DNA of 64,000 nt from Ochotona curzoniae (GCF_017591425.1 NW_024466307.1:9181001-9245000); one strand, 5' to 3'; positions 13,163 to 25,868 are shown, counted from the first letter of the stretch. Made by a program: numbers and translations. The notes: generated by a model from the letters alone, not told the origin.

Positions 13163-15065
13163 ACTTCCCAAATACCTATGTTGAACTCAGGTCCTAATGA
13201 GATGTTGTGAGGAGGGATTTCTGGTAGTTAATTAGGTTTAGATGAGGTCCTGAGGGTGGAGCCTCCATGACAGAATTTAGTGACGTTGGAAGGAAAGAAA
13301 TTAGAACCTCTCTCTGCCATGGGAAACTACAATCAGAAGACAGTTGCCTGCAAACCAACGAGAGGGCCTTTCAGAGAACTCAAACATGCTGAAATCCTGA
13401 TCTAGGACTTCTGAGCCTCTAGAATTGTAAAGATTGAAATTTGCTCACTGAATCATCCAGTGTATAGCATTTTTATCACAATAACAAAAATCGACTAAGA
13501 TGGAAATTGGTATTGATAAGGAGGGTGCTTATAGTAACCAGCACCTGAACGTGTGAAAGCAGCTTGGGAATTGAGCTGGAAGTTTCTGAAGTGCATGCTA
13601 GGAAACACCTTTACTGTCAAAAAGAGCTTTGAGAGCTCAGAAAAGAAGGAAGTTATACCTCTTCAGAGAATATATATAATATTTATTAAAAAAAATCATG
13701 TACAGGTATGGGTAGGCGTATAGATATTGAAAGCAATTCTGATGGAGTCTCACACTGAAATGAGGAAGGTGTTACTACATAACAGAGAAAAGGCCATCTT
13801 TGAGGTAATGTGGGAAGGAAACTAGTGCCTTGTGAAGGTCAGAATTTGTGAGCAATGAAAATGGACACTTTGTTATTCTGACATCATCAGGCCCACCACC
13901 TAGGGTTTAATATGCAGATGGCCTCGAGTAGAAGATCCCTGCCTGCAAGAGGCCAGGCATGGGCCATGAGCAGAGAGCTCAGACACGAACAGCAACCCAA
14001 CAGCTGTGATTGACGCTGCCGTTTGAGTCGGTCTGGAGGTCAGGGGATTGAACTGTAAAGGAGTATGCTCCAGCCTTTAGATCTCTTGGGTTTTTTTGGT
14101 GCTAATTTTAGACTTCCTCAGGAACCATCACCTCTTCTTTTTCTTTTTCTCCCTTTGCAGATGGAACTTGGCTATGCTATGCTATGTCTCACCTACCATC
14201 ATATTTGTGAAGCATATATCTTGCTTGCGCTCAGAGGTTCACACCTGGAGAAAAATTTTGCTTCAAGATGAACAGTATCTCGGGTCTCACTCCTATCTGT
14301 GTTAGATGATATGCAGATAAGACTGTGGGAGGGAGGCACTTGGCAAAGCAATTAAGATATTGCCTGGGATGCACATATCCCACAGTGGAGTGCTTGGGTC
14401 TGAATTCTGGCTCCACTCCCAATTACTTGCTGATACACACCTTGGAAAGCAGCAGGTAATGATTCATGCAGTTGGGTCTCTGCCACCCACGTGGGAGATC
14501 TGGACTGAGTTCCTGGCTCCCAGCTGTAGCCTGGCCCAGCTCCAGTTGTTGTCGAGATTTGGAAAGTGAAACACTGATTGGGATATCTTGCTCTGTCTTT
14601 CAAATAAACGAACAGATAAGATGGTGTGCTTTAGAATGAAAGCTGGAACAAGTTACAACCATTGGGACTATCAGGATGGAAGGAAGGTATCTTGCATTAT
14701 AAGGACAAGAATTATTGGGGAATAATATACATATTATTTTGTGTGCCTCCAAAATCCTATATTGACACCTATTCCCTGTGCAATGGCGTTAGGAATTAGG
14801 GCTTTTGGAGGCAGGGTATAAACAGTTTCAGCTGAGGTCATACAGCTTGGTGACAGTAACCAGCTTTTTCTTTCTCTCCCGTGTGAACATACGGGAGACT
14901 GCGACTGCCTACAGGACAGAAGAGAGTTGTCACCGAAGCCTGGATTCACTGACCAACAGCTGGACCTTAGACTTCCCAGCCTCCAGATGGTGAGAAATGA
15001 ATGTTTACCGTTCCAGTACATCTATGGTAATCTTACTACAATGGCCGGGAATGACTAAAACAACT
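13163..15065 (+). mobile_element. MaLR (MLT1/MST-like) element with two LTRs and degraded interior
   Basis: Two related LTR-like segments in the same orientation, about 13163-13502 and 14716-15065, share the MaLR pattern: a 'TTAGGTTTAGATGAGGTC-TGAGGGTGGAGCC' type core, 'CTTCCCAGCCTCCAGA-TGTGAGAAAT' and a terminal 'GACTAAGA/AC'. Between them lies about 1.2 kb that starts like the MaLR interior ('GGAAATTGGTATTGATAAGGAGGGTGC') and has no coding capacity. The two LTRs are strongly diverged from each other, so this is an ancient insertion or possibly two overlapping ones. A CSINE has inserted into the interior at 14323-14612. Confidence 0.7.
14323..14612 (+). mobile_element. CSINE, older type, inserted in the MaLR interior
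   Basis: Contains 'CATCCCACAGTGGAGTGCTTGGGTC', 'CCACCCACGTGGGAGATC', 'GAGTTCCTGGCTCCCAGC', a 'TGGCCCAGCTCCAGTTGTTG' core and ends 'CTTTCAAATAAACGAA'. It is flanked by a perfect 9-bp duplication, CAGATAAGA, at 14314-14322 and 14613-14621, which fixes its ends. Confidence 0.9.
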
Positions 15066-15130
15066 AATAGTATTTAAGCAGGCAAACTAATTTCTGGAGG
15101 AAATGAAAATTAACATATAAGGACCAAAAT

Positions 15131-15313
15131 GTCAGATATACAGAGACAGAGGAAGATCTTCTGTCCAATGATTCACATCCCAAGTGGCTGCAATGGCCAG
15201 AGTTGAGCCAATCCGAAGCCAGGAGCCAGAAGCCTCCTCCAGTGCTCCTGTGTGGGTGCAGGGTCCCAAGGCTTTGGGCTGTCCTCGACTGCTAGGCTAC
15301 AGCACCAGACCCC
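15131..15313 (-). mobile_element. CSINE, internally deleted
   Basis: Minus-strand CSINE body ('CACATCCCAAGTGGCTGCAATGGCCAGAG', 'GAAGCCAGGAGCCAGAAGCCTCC') that jumps straight from the 'GGCTGTCCTCGACTGCT' region to the head end ('AGGCTACAGCACCAGACCCC'). About 100 bp of the usual middle are missing. Confidence 0.85.
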
Positions 15314-16560
15314 GTTTTCATTTTAAATTTTGGTCTCTTGTCCATTTTCTTCTCACTATCCCGTGACTCATGTACATGTTTAGGCCCCACTTTCTTCATA
15401 CTGATTCAAGGTAATATTAGCTGAGATCTAGTCCTGATGGCTTACTTATACATGTGTATAATCTAGGAATAACAACTCCATGTAATGCTATATAAATATA
15501 ACTTCTAACATGCTTATATTTCTAGACAGGTGAGGACGCTTGATAGAAAATGATCCAAATTGTGGATTTTGTTTATACTTTGTTTATTAAAGAACTCCAG
15601 TGAATTCAAGCAAGAGATAATTATGAACTGGGATAATGAGTACAAGACTGAGGCTGAACGTAATTACTGAAATGGAAAACTACCCACAGCTCTGGGTTTC
15701 TAGGAGACAAAGGCAAATTGCACATGATAGTTTTTATTTTCTTACAAAAAGAACACATTTGCTCAACATCAGAAACAAATTTTTCTAGTACTTATAATCT
15801 GAGGCAAAAGTACTCTATCAGTCTGTATATAATGATCTCTTGCTGATTACAGTATTTCACAATTAACTTAATTCATGTGTTTTTTCTTTAAATACATTTT
15901 CAGTTTCGATTATAACCTTCCTGGGGCCAGGAATTATGTTTTCAAATTTTCCTACAATTTATGCAGAATGGGCATGTTCAATTGAATAAATGAATACATA
16001 ATGGTGATTTTTCCAAATCATTTCTTGTCTAGAGGGTACACTATTCCAATACTAACTCCAAGAAACAGTATTAACAAAGTAAAACATATGTGGTTGTGGG
16101 TAGATGCATTATAATCTAAAATTCTTTCAATGAAACAATACTGTCAACACCTGGAAGAGAATATATGAGGCGAAAAACAATTAACACACATGCAGTTATG
16201 AAGAGTCTCCAATTACACTGGCCTACAAGAGTAACACTTTGTTACTCAGCCAGAAGTGGCTTCTGGGTTTTGGATCCACACTGTGGTCACATGGACCAGA
16301 AGAGAAGGAAAATGATGGGAAAAGTATTTCCTTTACCGCCACAGAAAGCTGACAAGCATGAGCTCAGGGACTGCAGTGACCTCACAAGGACATCCAGTCT
16401 ACGCCATCCTCACTGAAGCACTAACTGCTCTTCTGTCTTGGTCCATCTCCCCACAATCTTGCTGATTTTTATCAGGCCTACTATCATGACCTCTTTTTTC
16501 CCCTCAAGAAAGGGTTCTACTGTGGAAATCCCAAGCAATGGAAAAGGTTTAAAAATTTAA

Positions 16561-16620
16561 AAGGACTTATTTCTTTAAAACAGAGAAAGACTGAGAGATA
16601 CATGTGCTCTTGTGCACAAG

Positions 16621-16668
<48 letters not shown>

Positions 16669-16905
16669 TATTTCATTTGTTGATTCACTCCCCAAATGGT
16701 CACAACCATCAGGGCTGGGCCAAATCAAAGCCAGGAGCCAGGAACTCCATCCAAGTCTCTCACATAGGTGGCAGGGCCCCAAGTTCCCGGATTATCTTTT
16801 GCTGATTCCCCAGACCCATCAGCAGGCAGAACATATGGAACTCAAACCAGTACTCCCATATAGGGTGCTTGGTGCCTTATTTTACTGTGTCACAATGCTA
16901 GCCAG
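16561..16905 (-). mobile_element. CSINE carrying an expanded (CA)n tract
   Basis: Minus-strand copy with 'TTGATTCACTCCCCAAATGGTCACAACC', 'AAAGCCAGGAGCCAGGAACTCC' and the head end 'TGCTAGCCAGAGCC'. A 43-bp CA microsatellite sits in the region where the usual GA/CT-rich 3' segment would be. Confidence 0.85.
16624..16666 (+). repeat. (CA)n microsatellite, about 43 bp
   Basis: Uninterrupted AC dinucleotides inside a CSINE. Long repetitive ORFs here are artefacts of the repeat. Confidence 0.98.
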
Positions 16906-17580
16906 AGCCTTAAACTTTACTTTGTTAATGCTTCTCCCAGTGCTGGATTCTGTTTCACTCATCCATAAGGGAGTGAGGTGGGGTAGAGAAGGAGAAAAGA
17001 AGCATATTTAGACCATGTAGTACATATTATTTTCCCAACTGTCATCCACTACCTTGGTTTTTCTGTTCCTTGCAGCCAATTAACCTTACGAACAAACCTA
17101 AGTTTATCATACTGAATAGCTATCAACTTAGTGATAGCTCACCTACCATTGCCTCTAAAGGCAACCTTCTGCACTCCAAAAGTGTGACCTTTGTCCTGAT
17201 GTAGCTTTGCTTTTGTTTCCTGAAGCTTCTGCTTACCACAGATCCTGTATGCTTTGAATGCTAGTCTACTTGATTCCCCTGAGTTCATCTGAATAAAGTA
17301 TTTAATAAAGGTTACACTCTAAAATAGAAGTTAAATGCTGATTACTGAAAACAAAAAGTCCTTTCCAAGCTGAAATGCCAATCAGAGGTGTCACTGTGGT
17401 TGGAGATTACTCGGGGGAGGGCTTACAAAGAACAGTAAGAACAGCTCCATTATTAGCTGAAGTTCTTTATAATCCCTCTTCGGAAAGGCTTACAATAGTC
17501 AACATACTCTCATATCTAAGGTAAAACACAAAACCTTTACTAAGATATTTTATAAAACCAACGGAAAGTAGCTGTTGCTT

Positions 17581-17822
17581 TAAAAGTTTTATTTGAAAAG
17601 GAGGAAAAGAGAGAGATGACACACAGACACACAGATCTCCCATCACTGGTTTACTGCCCAAATGCTTGGAGCAGCTGGGGTCTGGCCAAGCTGAGGAGAA
17701 GATCTGGGAACACAAACAGGTTACCTCACTTGGGAGGTGGGGATTACCACCTGTGTTATCCCTCAGTGCCTCCTGGAGGGTACACTGACAGAAATCTGGT
17801 ACCAGGAACAGAGGCAGAATAG
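17581..17822 (-). mobile_element. CSINE, old and diverged
   Basis: The tail complement 'AAAAGTTTTATTTGAAAAGGAGGAAAAGAGAGAGA' and 'GGTTTACTGCCCAAATGCTTGGAGCAGCTGGGG' match the 3' half of a C-repeat. The remainder is too diverged to place its far end exactly. Confidence 0.7.
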
Positions 17823-17889
17823 AAAGTCCTTGTTCATGGATCAAGAGATTCATTTGTGTGACAAAAACACACCTAAATAAACTGGAATT

Positions 17890-18218
17890 TTTAAAAGTTT
17901 ATTTATTTTTATTGGAAAGGGAGATTTACAGAGCGAAGGAGATATGGAGAGAAAGATCTTTTTTTCGGCTGGCTCACTGCCCAAGTGGTTACAATAGCTG
18001 GAGCTGAACTGACGTGAAGCCAGGAACCAGGAGCTTTTTCCAGGTCTCCCATGTGGGTGCAGGATCCCAAGCCTGTTGGCTAGCCTCCACTGCTTTTTCA
18101 GGTCACAAGCAGGAAGCTAGATGGGAAGTGGAGCAGCTGTGACATAAATCAGCCCCCTAATGGGATCCTGGCACATGCAAGGTGGGGATTTAGCCACTGG
18201 GCTATCGTGTTGGGGCCA
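17890..18218 (-). mobile_element. CSINE (pika-like), minus strand
   Basis: Complete minus-strand copy: tail 'AAAAGTTTATTTATTTTTATTGGAAAGGG', 'CTCACTGCCCAAGTGG', 'CCAGGTCTCCCATGTGGGTGCAGGATCCCAAG', and head end 'TTTAGCCACTGGGCTATCGTGTTGGGGCC'. It sits at the edge of an L1M fragment. Confidence 0.92.
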
Positions 18219-18221
18219 AAT

Positions 18222-19010
18222 TAAAAATTTTTTAAAGCAAAATTCTGTACCTTTAATTATGTCATCAGGAAAGAATTGGGAGAAAATATTTACAATCACA
18301 TACCTGTCATAGGACTTGTACCAAAACACCTAAACAATTCTCAAACTCAACAATTAAAATAGTCAAATAATTTGGATAGTTCTCCAAAATGGAAAACAAG
18401 AATGTGGGCAGGTCAACAGCAGTCATCAGAGTAAGAAAAATCAAAACCACAATGAGATCCCATCACCAGGACAGCTTAACTTCAGCAGCACAGACACATC
18501 AAGGAAGTATGGTGGCTCAACTGGCTAATCCTCCATCTGTTGTATGGATGTTTGGCATCCCATATGGGTGCCAGTTAGTGTGCTAGCTGCTCTCCTTATC
18601 TGCTTATGGCCAGGGAAAGCATAAGAAGATAGCCCAAAGCCTTGGGATCCTGCACCTACATGGGGGACATGGAAGAAGCTCCTGGCTTCAGATTGGCTCA
18701 CCTCCAGTTGTTGCGCCCACTTGGGAACTGAACTAAAGGATGGAAGATCTTTCTCTCTGCCTTTCCTTCTCTGAAAATCTGCCATTCCCACAATAAGAAA
18801 TAAATAGTAAAAAAAAAACTCTTAAAAAACCAGATATATAACAACTACGGGTTATGAACTGGGGCCCTCATAAATTGTTGAAAGGGTTTCTTTGTTGGTG
18901 ATCAAATTTTTCTCAATTTTTATACTAGTGATGTTCATAAAAACTCTGAGATACTCAAGGCCATGGTTTATAGTATATAAATTATATCTCAATAAAGCTC
19001 AATCCCAATT
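18222..19010 (+). mobile_element. Ancient L1M 3' fragment, interrupted by a CSINE
   Basis: 18222-18504 reads like degraded L1 ORF2 3' sequence ('AATCAAAACCACAATGAGATCCCATCACC'), and 18819-19010 reads like the L1M terminal segment ending 'GTATATAAATTATATCTCAATAAAGC'. Stops are frequent, so there is no coding capacity. Confidence 0.8.
18505..18818 (+). mobile_element. CSINE inserted into L1M
   Basis: Head 'GTATGGTGGCTCAACTGGCTAATCCTCC', 'GGCATCCCATATGGGTGCCAG', 'CACTTGGGAACTGAACTAAAGGATGGAAGATC' and an A-rich tail. Confidence 0.92.
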
Positions 19011-21382
19011 ACATCTTGATAAAAATATATAAATCACATATCAAGAATTAAAAGAATGGGAACAAGAAAAGTTAACAATGCTATAAGTGACAACTGGGAT
19101 GAACTAGAAAGTCTTCTCCATTTATTTCATACATTTTCATTTAATGATGATAGGGTATGAAAATCTTAAGTACTTCCCCATTTTTATTCAAAAAGACTAT
19201 ACTTACAAGTCTAAGAAGCTTACAAAGAAGAAATCTTCCCAGTGAGACTGGAAGAAGGGGATAGAGCAGGCAGAAACTTAAACCACAAGTAAAAGGGTAA
19301 CACTTAACATAGACTAATATAGTGAAAATCTGATTAGGCCGAATTTGAGAATCAGATGGAGGTAATTAATTATTATATAATTAGGTAGAAAGTAGGGAAA
19401 ATAAGTTGGGTTAGTAAAAGAGTTGTTGTTAAGACTTAAGCTCTCTTACACTGACCAACTCCTCGTGCAGATATTTAAAGTAGCGTGACTTAGTGTTCCT
19501 TTGGTTTATTTCCCCTTTTACCTTCCTTCAACTCTGGATTCCTACCAGCCTGATTTTCAGCTCTTCCTGTTGATCACATCAGGCAGCCATCCCACCAACA
19601 TTCAATTTACTTTGTTCAATGTGGGAAAAATAGAAATGATACTCTTTTAAGGTCTCAGTTAACTGCTTTCATTACTTTTAGTTCCATCCCATTTTCTCTT
19701 CAGTGCAAACACAAACCACACCCCAAGTAATTTTACAAGATCCACTGGGATTAGAGTGAGGTTGAGTGTCTTCACACAGCTATATCCAAAGACAGTCCTC
19801 TCGCAGTTGCTGAAGGGCAGCTTAGACTGCCTGGAGGCCATGGAGCCCAGTGTGCAACAATGGCAGGAAAATAAGAGTTCCCTTCATTCCTTAATTCACA
19901 TGCAAGTGAGGTGCCAATCAAGTGCTGACAAGCATGGAGAAACCAAAATCAAAAGTGGGTAGACATTCATTTTCAAAAGGAGCTGTTTTCACACATTTCT
20001 AAGTGATGTTTTTAATGGTGGTGAGGAATATACCACTAACAACACAGAGAAGGAAACAAAAGTATTAAAAATGCAAGTATTATATTATTTCAGATGAATT
20101 CAACAAACTAGTGAAATGCGTTTACTGAAACTGATTCAAGGGATCTTCAAAACATTTATGGAAAATGTTATTGTGAAAAAACTATATACGGACTTCAAAA
20201 ATATTTTTGCACAAAAATAAACATCTTTTAATTCCACTATTTCTGTTAAATTTACTGACATCTCATTATATGCTTTTGACTAAGGCAAGAAATGGAATGC
20301 AAATTGATTTTATATAGAGCAATGTAAACAGGGAAGGTTTACAGGAGGGGAAGATCAACAGGGAAGGTCAACTAGGAGAGGTACTGGACATTGGCCTAGA
20401 AAATCAGCTCATTTCTAAATAAAACAGATATTATAAGTTAATTAATTTTGCCACACTCATCATCATCTGGAAAGCTAAGCACAAAGCACTCTGAACTGGT
20501 CAACAATGGAAGCATCAGTCACTTCATCAAAGTAGCTAGAAAGAAGATGAGAAGGTCAGAAGCTACATTGCTTTCAAGTGACAGTTAATTTTTTTAAGTG
20601 AGCTTAAAAGTTTTACAAATTAGCTTTTGGTTGGAAAATGAAGCAAAAGCAAACTGTATTATGTGTAGATATCTTTTCAAATGAGGTTGCCACGTTCAAT
20701 GACGATTAATTTTATCAAATGCAAAAGCATCTTCATTCTTGAGACATGAATTCAGGGCCTTGTAAATGAAAGTCTAACAACGAACTTCGCAGATTGGCAT
20801 CATTCTAAACATACAGTATAAATAACACACACACACGTATATATAACACACATATATTACTTTCTTTTTTATCTTCAAGAATTTAACATCAATTCATGAG
20901 ATAAATACTTGTTTCCTTTTATACTGAAGGGTTAATAGCTAGACTCAGTACCTGAACTTGTCTTATCAAGACTGATTTTGAAAAGTTAAAGAACAGGAAA
21001 ATGATGAGAGAGGAGAAAATGGGGATAGAGATAGGGAAGGATTTCCGATTTTAAAGATAATAATTAGCAAAACATACAAGCTGTGCAATTATTTAGTAAT
21101 ATAAAAATAACTGACCCTCAGGTGTCCATCAGTGGCACCTTAAATCGTAACTATACACAGTCTTAAGTCAGTAAATGCCAACATTTCATCACTCTTTGCT
21201 CTTGTCCTGCTATCAAATAATATGCACCACAAGCAATTGCAATTACTTGCCATACAGTTTATATTTTTGGTGATCTTTCTTGAAATTCATGGTCCAAAAA
21301 ACAGCATAAGCATGTATTACAAAGGCAGCAACAATTATTAAACATTCAAGTGATGCTGCAATTTCAGACTGTTCCCAAAGGG

Positions 21383-21408
21383 GTGTGTGTGTGTGTGTGT
21401 GTGTGTGT
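21383..21408 (+). repeat. (GT)n microsatellite, 26 bp
   Basis: Uninterrupted GT dinucleotides. Confidence 0.97.
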
Positions 21409-22564
21409 AGAATCTTTGCTTGGGAATAAAATTTTATGACAATTAGAAAATGGAAATCTTGTTGGAATACAAGAAATTTAATATTCACAGTATACAATGC
21501 AATTGTAAGATAAGAAGAAAAAAGCCTAAACCATAATTTAAGAATTAAATACCGTTTATCATCATGATTCCTTTTTTTGGTAAAGTTAATTTTAAAATTT
21601 TTAAGCCATGTAAAGTGATTTTATGTCTTATACTACCTAAAATAGCCTGAGAGAATAAATATTTATCAAGATTTTAAGCACCATGACTCTTCCCTAAGAA
21701 TAGTGAGTATTGGGAAAAATTACTCCATTTTAAGTAAAAAGCAAAAGGGTTAAATGCATTTCAACACTTGTTGTTTCTTTGACAATGCTATCTTTAGAAA
21801 AAGATTTTGAAACAGAAACATAGTATACTCAAACATATTAATAAAATTTGTCAAAAGGTTAATGTAAAATTCAGCAGTGCACAATGTCATCTGTTTCCTA
21901 GAGGAATCCATTTCATTAGGAGAGAAGCCACTTCTTCCTCTGCTGCCCCCATCTGTATGGCTCTCCATTGCATGCCCCTATCAAAATTATTTCACAAAAA
22001 GTGGCAAATATAGGAGGTTGAGATAATCACCATTAATATTTTAAGAGGGAAACAGGTATATTACATGATAGACTCCTCAGCCCTGGCGTTGCCTGACAGA
22101 TCTGTGATGTGCCAGTGGTTCTATTCTATTCCTCCTCCCATGCATGTGCCTCCTGCGGAGACAGCAGACTACAGAGGCTGACCCTCACTGAGACCATCTT
22201 GTCTCTCTGACAAAGCTCCTTTTTAACTTCTTACTTACTGGTTACTTCCTGTGATGGAGAAAAACTTTAGCTCAGCTTGTGATAATTTCACAGGCCCTGA
22301 GGACTCTGACCCTAATAGCCTCAAGGTCAGAAGTCAAGTCTTGTTCTGAAACATCTGTGTGCTTTATATTAAAGTGGAACAAAAGTGGAGAAATATCCAC
22401 CAGTGTGTGACAAGGAGGACAGGCGAAATACGAGTGACACACTGGTCAACTGTTAACTCTGGTATCCTAACTTCATCAGAAAAACTGTCCAAAACACACT
22501 TATATTCCATAGTTGGTGCAGAAAAGATTTTTACAAGCTGTGTTAAAATGCACGCGTGCGCATG

Positions 22565-22598
22565 CACACACACACATACACACACACACACACACACA
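22565..22598 (+). repeat. (CA)n microsatellite with one CATA interruption
   Basis: CA repeats broken once by 'ATA', directly preceded by the alternating purine-pyrimidine run ACGCGTGCGCATGC, so the combined tract is a candidate Z-DNA former. Confidence 0.95.
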
Positions 22599-23943
22599 GA
22601 GGAGGAGGTATGTTTTACAGAAACCTCACTAGTCTTATAAAGGCTTTCAGACATTTTAAACCACAAAACACACCAAGAATTTTCATGCTTGAAGTCTAAC
22701 AGCTTAAAACAAACAGTAAAATAAGCTGTATCTACATCACTGCGTATCTATATCTATATCCATATATACTACGCAGTTCAGTCTACTGAGGCTGAAGGGA
22801 GAAATCTGAAAAACAACATTAAGATTTTTAAAAAGTACATCTTTTAGTGTGTTTAAAGAACTATCAAGATATCCACTGTATATATTTCTAATTTAATTAA
22901 ATTAGCAGAGTTTAAAGAAGTACTTGAAAATAATGCTTCAAGACTGGACTCAATTTCAAAAGTAAACAACTCAACTTCTTTATTGTTCTTAAGCTAGCAA
23001 AAGCACTGAAGGGTTCGGTTGAAGTATTCTCAGGTGTCAAGTGTCAGCACTAGTTTTATGTCTAAATCATATGAGTAAGCAATAAGGTGTAGGGAGGTTG
23101 AAAAGGCCACAGAAATATATTTAATTTCCATGACAAAGAGAGATACACACCAAAGCCCAGAAACACAGACAATCAATGCTATGCCTATTTTCAACATTCA
23201 CTTTGATCTATACAGACTTAAAATTATCAAATGCACTTTTAACAAATTAGTTACTTTATTAAAGCATGATACTTTCATGTGATATCGGGTTATGGACATG
23301 GAAACACAAATTTTTCATCAGTGCACATTTAGTATGGATTATATACCACATTCACCAGACTGGCACAAGACTGTAATACTGGTGAAACTGTATGAAGCCA
23401 GACAAAATTCAAAAATTGTGGTAATGTGTTCTATCATGTACACATAATCTTAACTCCCGGAATCAGATTATTTTTTGAAATTGAATGATCTAATGGCTAG
23501 GCAATGTATTCTATACAGAGGTGGAGTAATGGGAAGATTTCTGGCATTTAATACTAATCATACAAGTTTTGATCAAATAATACTACTCACTAGGGAGGAA
23601 AGTCTATTAAAATGATCAAAACATTTTAACACAGTCAAAGGGTCTCTTGAAATTGTAAATACTGACAGCATAAACTTCAATGGTGTTTGCATAAAACAGG
23701 AAACAAAAACGAAGAGTATAATATAGAAATTAGACGTAACATATAACCAAAGAACAGAAAGCCTTCTGATCGAAAATCTCTGTCACTTTTAAATAAATGT
23801 CATAAAATTATTTCCTTGAAATATCTCATTTTCTTTTCTCGTAAAACAGTAACACCAAAGGAAAAAAAAAATGGCTAAGATGGAACAGAGGGAGCAAATG
23901 TGCAAGGAGACCAGGAATGAAAAAGGGTTAAAAGTCCACTCAC

Positions 23944-24063
23944 CAGTTCAACAAATGCAAGTCCTCCATAGCTGTGAGCAACAAAAAACACATTCTCAGC
24001 TGCGGACTGGGATATGAAATGGTCCCAAACATAGATAGCATGTTCTTCAGGAGACCCATTTTC
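23944..24063 (-). CDS. FAM172A: FAM172A (ARB2A) internal coding exon, 40 codons, hydrolase-like elbow
   Basis: On the minus strand an acceptor (CTTCGTTTTTAG) opens a 120-nt exon that closes at a canonical donor, CTG|GTGAGT. It encodes [20 protein letters not shown] followed by [20 protein letters not shown]. Joined to the previous exon it reads [11 protein letters not shown] without a frame change. The VAHSYGG motif occupies the position of the nucleophile elbow in alpha/beta hydrolases, with the candidate serine between His and Tyr. Whether ARB2 proteins use it for catalysis is not established to my knowledge. The exon is phase 0 at both ends. The next exons downstream (towards coordinate 1) are not in the window: I saw no match to the expected continuation after VEL in the 23.9 kb that follow. 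A young L1 lies about 550 bp upstream in gene orientation. Confidence 0.95.
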
Positions 24064-24614
24064 CTAAAAACGAAGCAAATTCATCAGAGAATGTATTTAA
24101 TTATTATCACAGTACTCAATAATTAAATGATTTGCTTGCATACACAGCTTAGGAAACAAGATAGCTATAACGCATTCAAAAATAATCACATAAGAAATAC
24201 ACAGAGAAGTCAGATTACAGAATAAGTTATTATTAAACTATTAGTCAACTATTGGGAAACTGAACTATTATCAATTTACCAAAGTTAAATATTCACAGCA
24301 AACACATTGTTGGGAGAAGAATTTCAGTTATACTTGAGATATTAAAATATATCTAAATACATTAGAATTGCATAGCATAAAGTTATGCGGTCTTACAATA
24401 AAACAATTTAATGCTAAAAAAATTGCCTGCACTCCTATGTTTATATATATTTACATTACTCATAGATCTAAACTAATTTATTTACAAAAATTTAAGCATT
24501 TTTGCAAGCTAAAAATAAGGAGAAAATGAACAATGAATATTTCTACAGATGTTATTAAATATACATATAGTTTTAAAATATTTTATACGGCTTTTACTTC
24601 CAGAAACATAATAA

Positions 24615-25868
24615 CCACGAATAGCTAGAACCATCCTGAAAAATAAGAAGTTAGCAGGGGGAATCACAATCCCGGACCTCTGGACATACTATAGAGCAGT
24701 GGTTATCAAAACAGCCTGGTACTGGCACAAAGACAGAAAGGAAGATCAATGGAATAGAATAGAAGCACCAAAAGGGAACCCACACAAATACAGCCAATTA
24801 ATCTTTGACAAAAAGACCAATGACAACTCAAGCAAGTGGGAAGGACTCTTTAGTAAATGTTGTTGGGACAACTGGCTGATAGCCTGTAGAAACAAAAAGA
24901 TAGACCCACATCTATCACCATACACTAAGATCCAATCTACATGGATAAAAGACCTAAACCTACATCCAGAAACCTTCAAACTCTTGCAGGAAAATGTAGG
25001 AAATACCCTGCAAGACCTAGGAGTAGGTTCCGACTTTCTAAGAAGGACACCAAAAGCAATAGCAGTTGAGAACAGAATAAACAAATGGGACCTCATCAAA
25101 CTAAGAAGCTTCTGTACAGCAAGGGAAACAATCAACAAAGTAAAAAAGCAACCCACAGAGTGGGAGAAGATCTTTGCACACGATATAGGCGATAGGGGGC
25201 TAATTTCCAGGATATACAAAGAACTTCAAAACAACCAAAAAACCAAAACAAACAAACCACTCAAGAAATGGGCACGGGAAATGGGCAAACATTTCACAAA
25301 GGAACAAGTCCAAATGGCAAACAAACATATGAAAAAATGTTCCAGCTCCCTAGCAATAAGGGAAATCCAAATTAAAACATCGATGAGGTACCACCTAACA
25401 CCAGTAAGATTGGCCCACATAAACAAGAACACCAACGACGCTTGCTGGCGAGGATGCGGGGAAAAGGGAACCCTACTCCACTGCTGGTGGAGCTGCAAAT
25501 TGGTACAGCCTTTATGGAAATCAGTCTGGAGAACACTCAAACAACTCAAAATCTGCATACCATATGACCCAGCAATAGCACTCCTAGGAATATATCCAAA
25601 ACACCTGTTTTACGACAAACCAACATGCATCCCTATGTTCATTGCAGCACAATCAGTAATTGCAAAAACATGGAAGCAACCGAAATGCCCATCAGCAGAA
25701 GATTGGATAAGAAAGCTTTGGTTCATCTACTCCATGGAATACTACTCAGCTATTAAAAAAAACAAAATGCAGTTCTTTGTGGCTAAATGGGCACAACTGG
25801 AAACTATAATGCTAAGGGAAATGAGTGAATCCCAAAAGATTAGATACCACATGTTTGCCTTGATTTAA
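24615..25868 (+). pseudogene. LINE-1 ORF2 C-terminal fragment (thumb/C-terminal domain)
   Basis: Reading starts at CCA (24615) with PRIARTILKNKKLAGGITIPD and runs without a stop to ...IRYHMFALI. It covers the region after the reverse-transcriptase core: YYRAVVIKTAWYWHKDRK, then the cysteine-rich C-terminal motif CWRGCGEKGTLLHCWW at about 25441-25490, with C-x3-C-x7-H-x4-C spacing intact, and the conserved MEYYSAIKK near the end. The endonuclease domain and RT catalytic motif are missing through 5' truncation, so the copy cannot mobilise itself. All six-frame ORFs on the opposite strand in this interval are shadows of this one. Confidence 0.95.

Larger units (their letters stand above)
1..23943 (-). 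other. FAM172A: FAM172A downstream intron, partial
   Basis: Everything 3' of the 23944-24063 exon in gene orientation. No further coding exon was recognised, so this is taken as one intron running off the window. It begins with the donor GTGAGT. Between the repeats listed separately, the stretches 311-3045, 3086-6280, 6954-10720, 11806-13160, 15314-16560, 16906-17580 and 19011-22560 are AT-rich and hold nothing I can name. Confidence 0.7.

Noticed and set aside
16604..17011. 135-codon ORF
   Set aside because: Crosses a CA repeat and the antisense of a CSINE; composition follows the repeat.
24746..25558. Minus-strand ORFs of 157 and 110 codons
   Set aside because: They are antisense shadows of the intact L1 ORF2 fragment; no recognisable protein.
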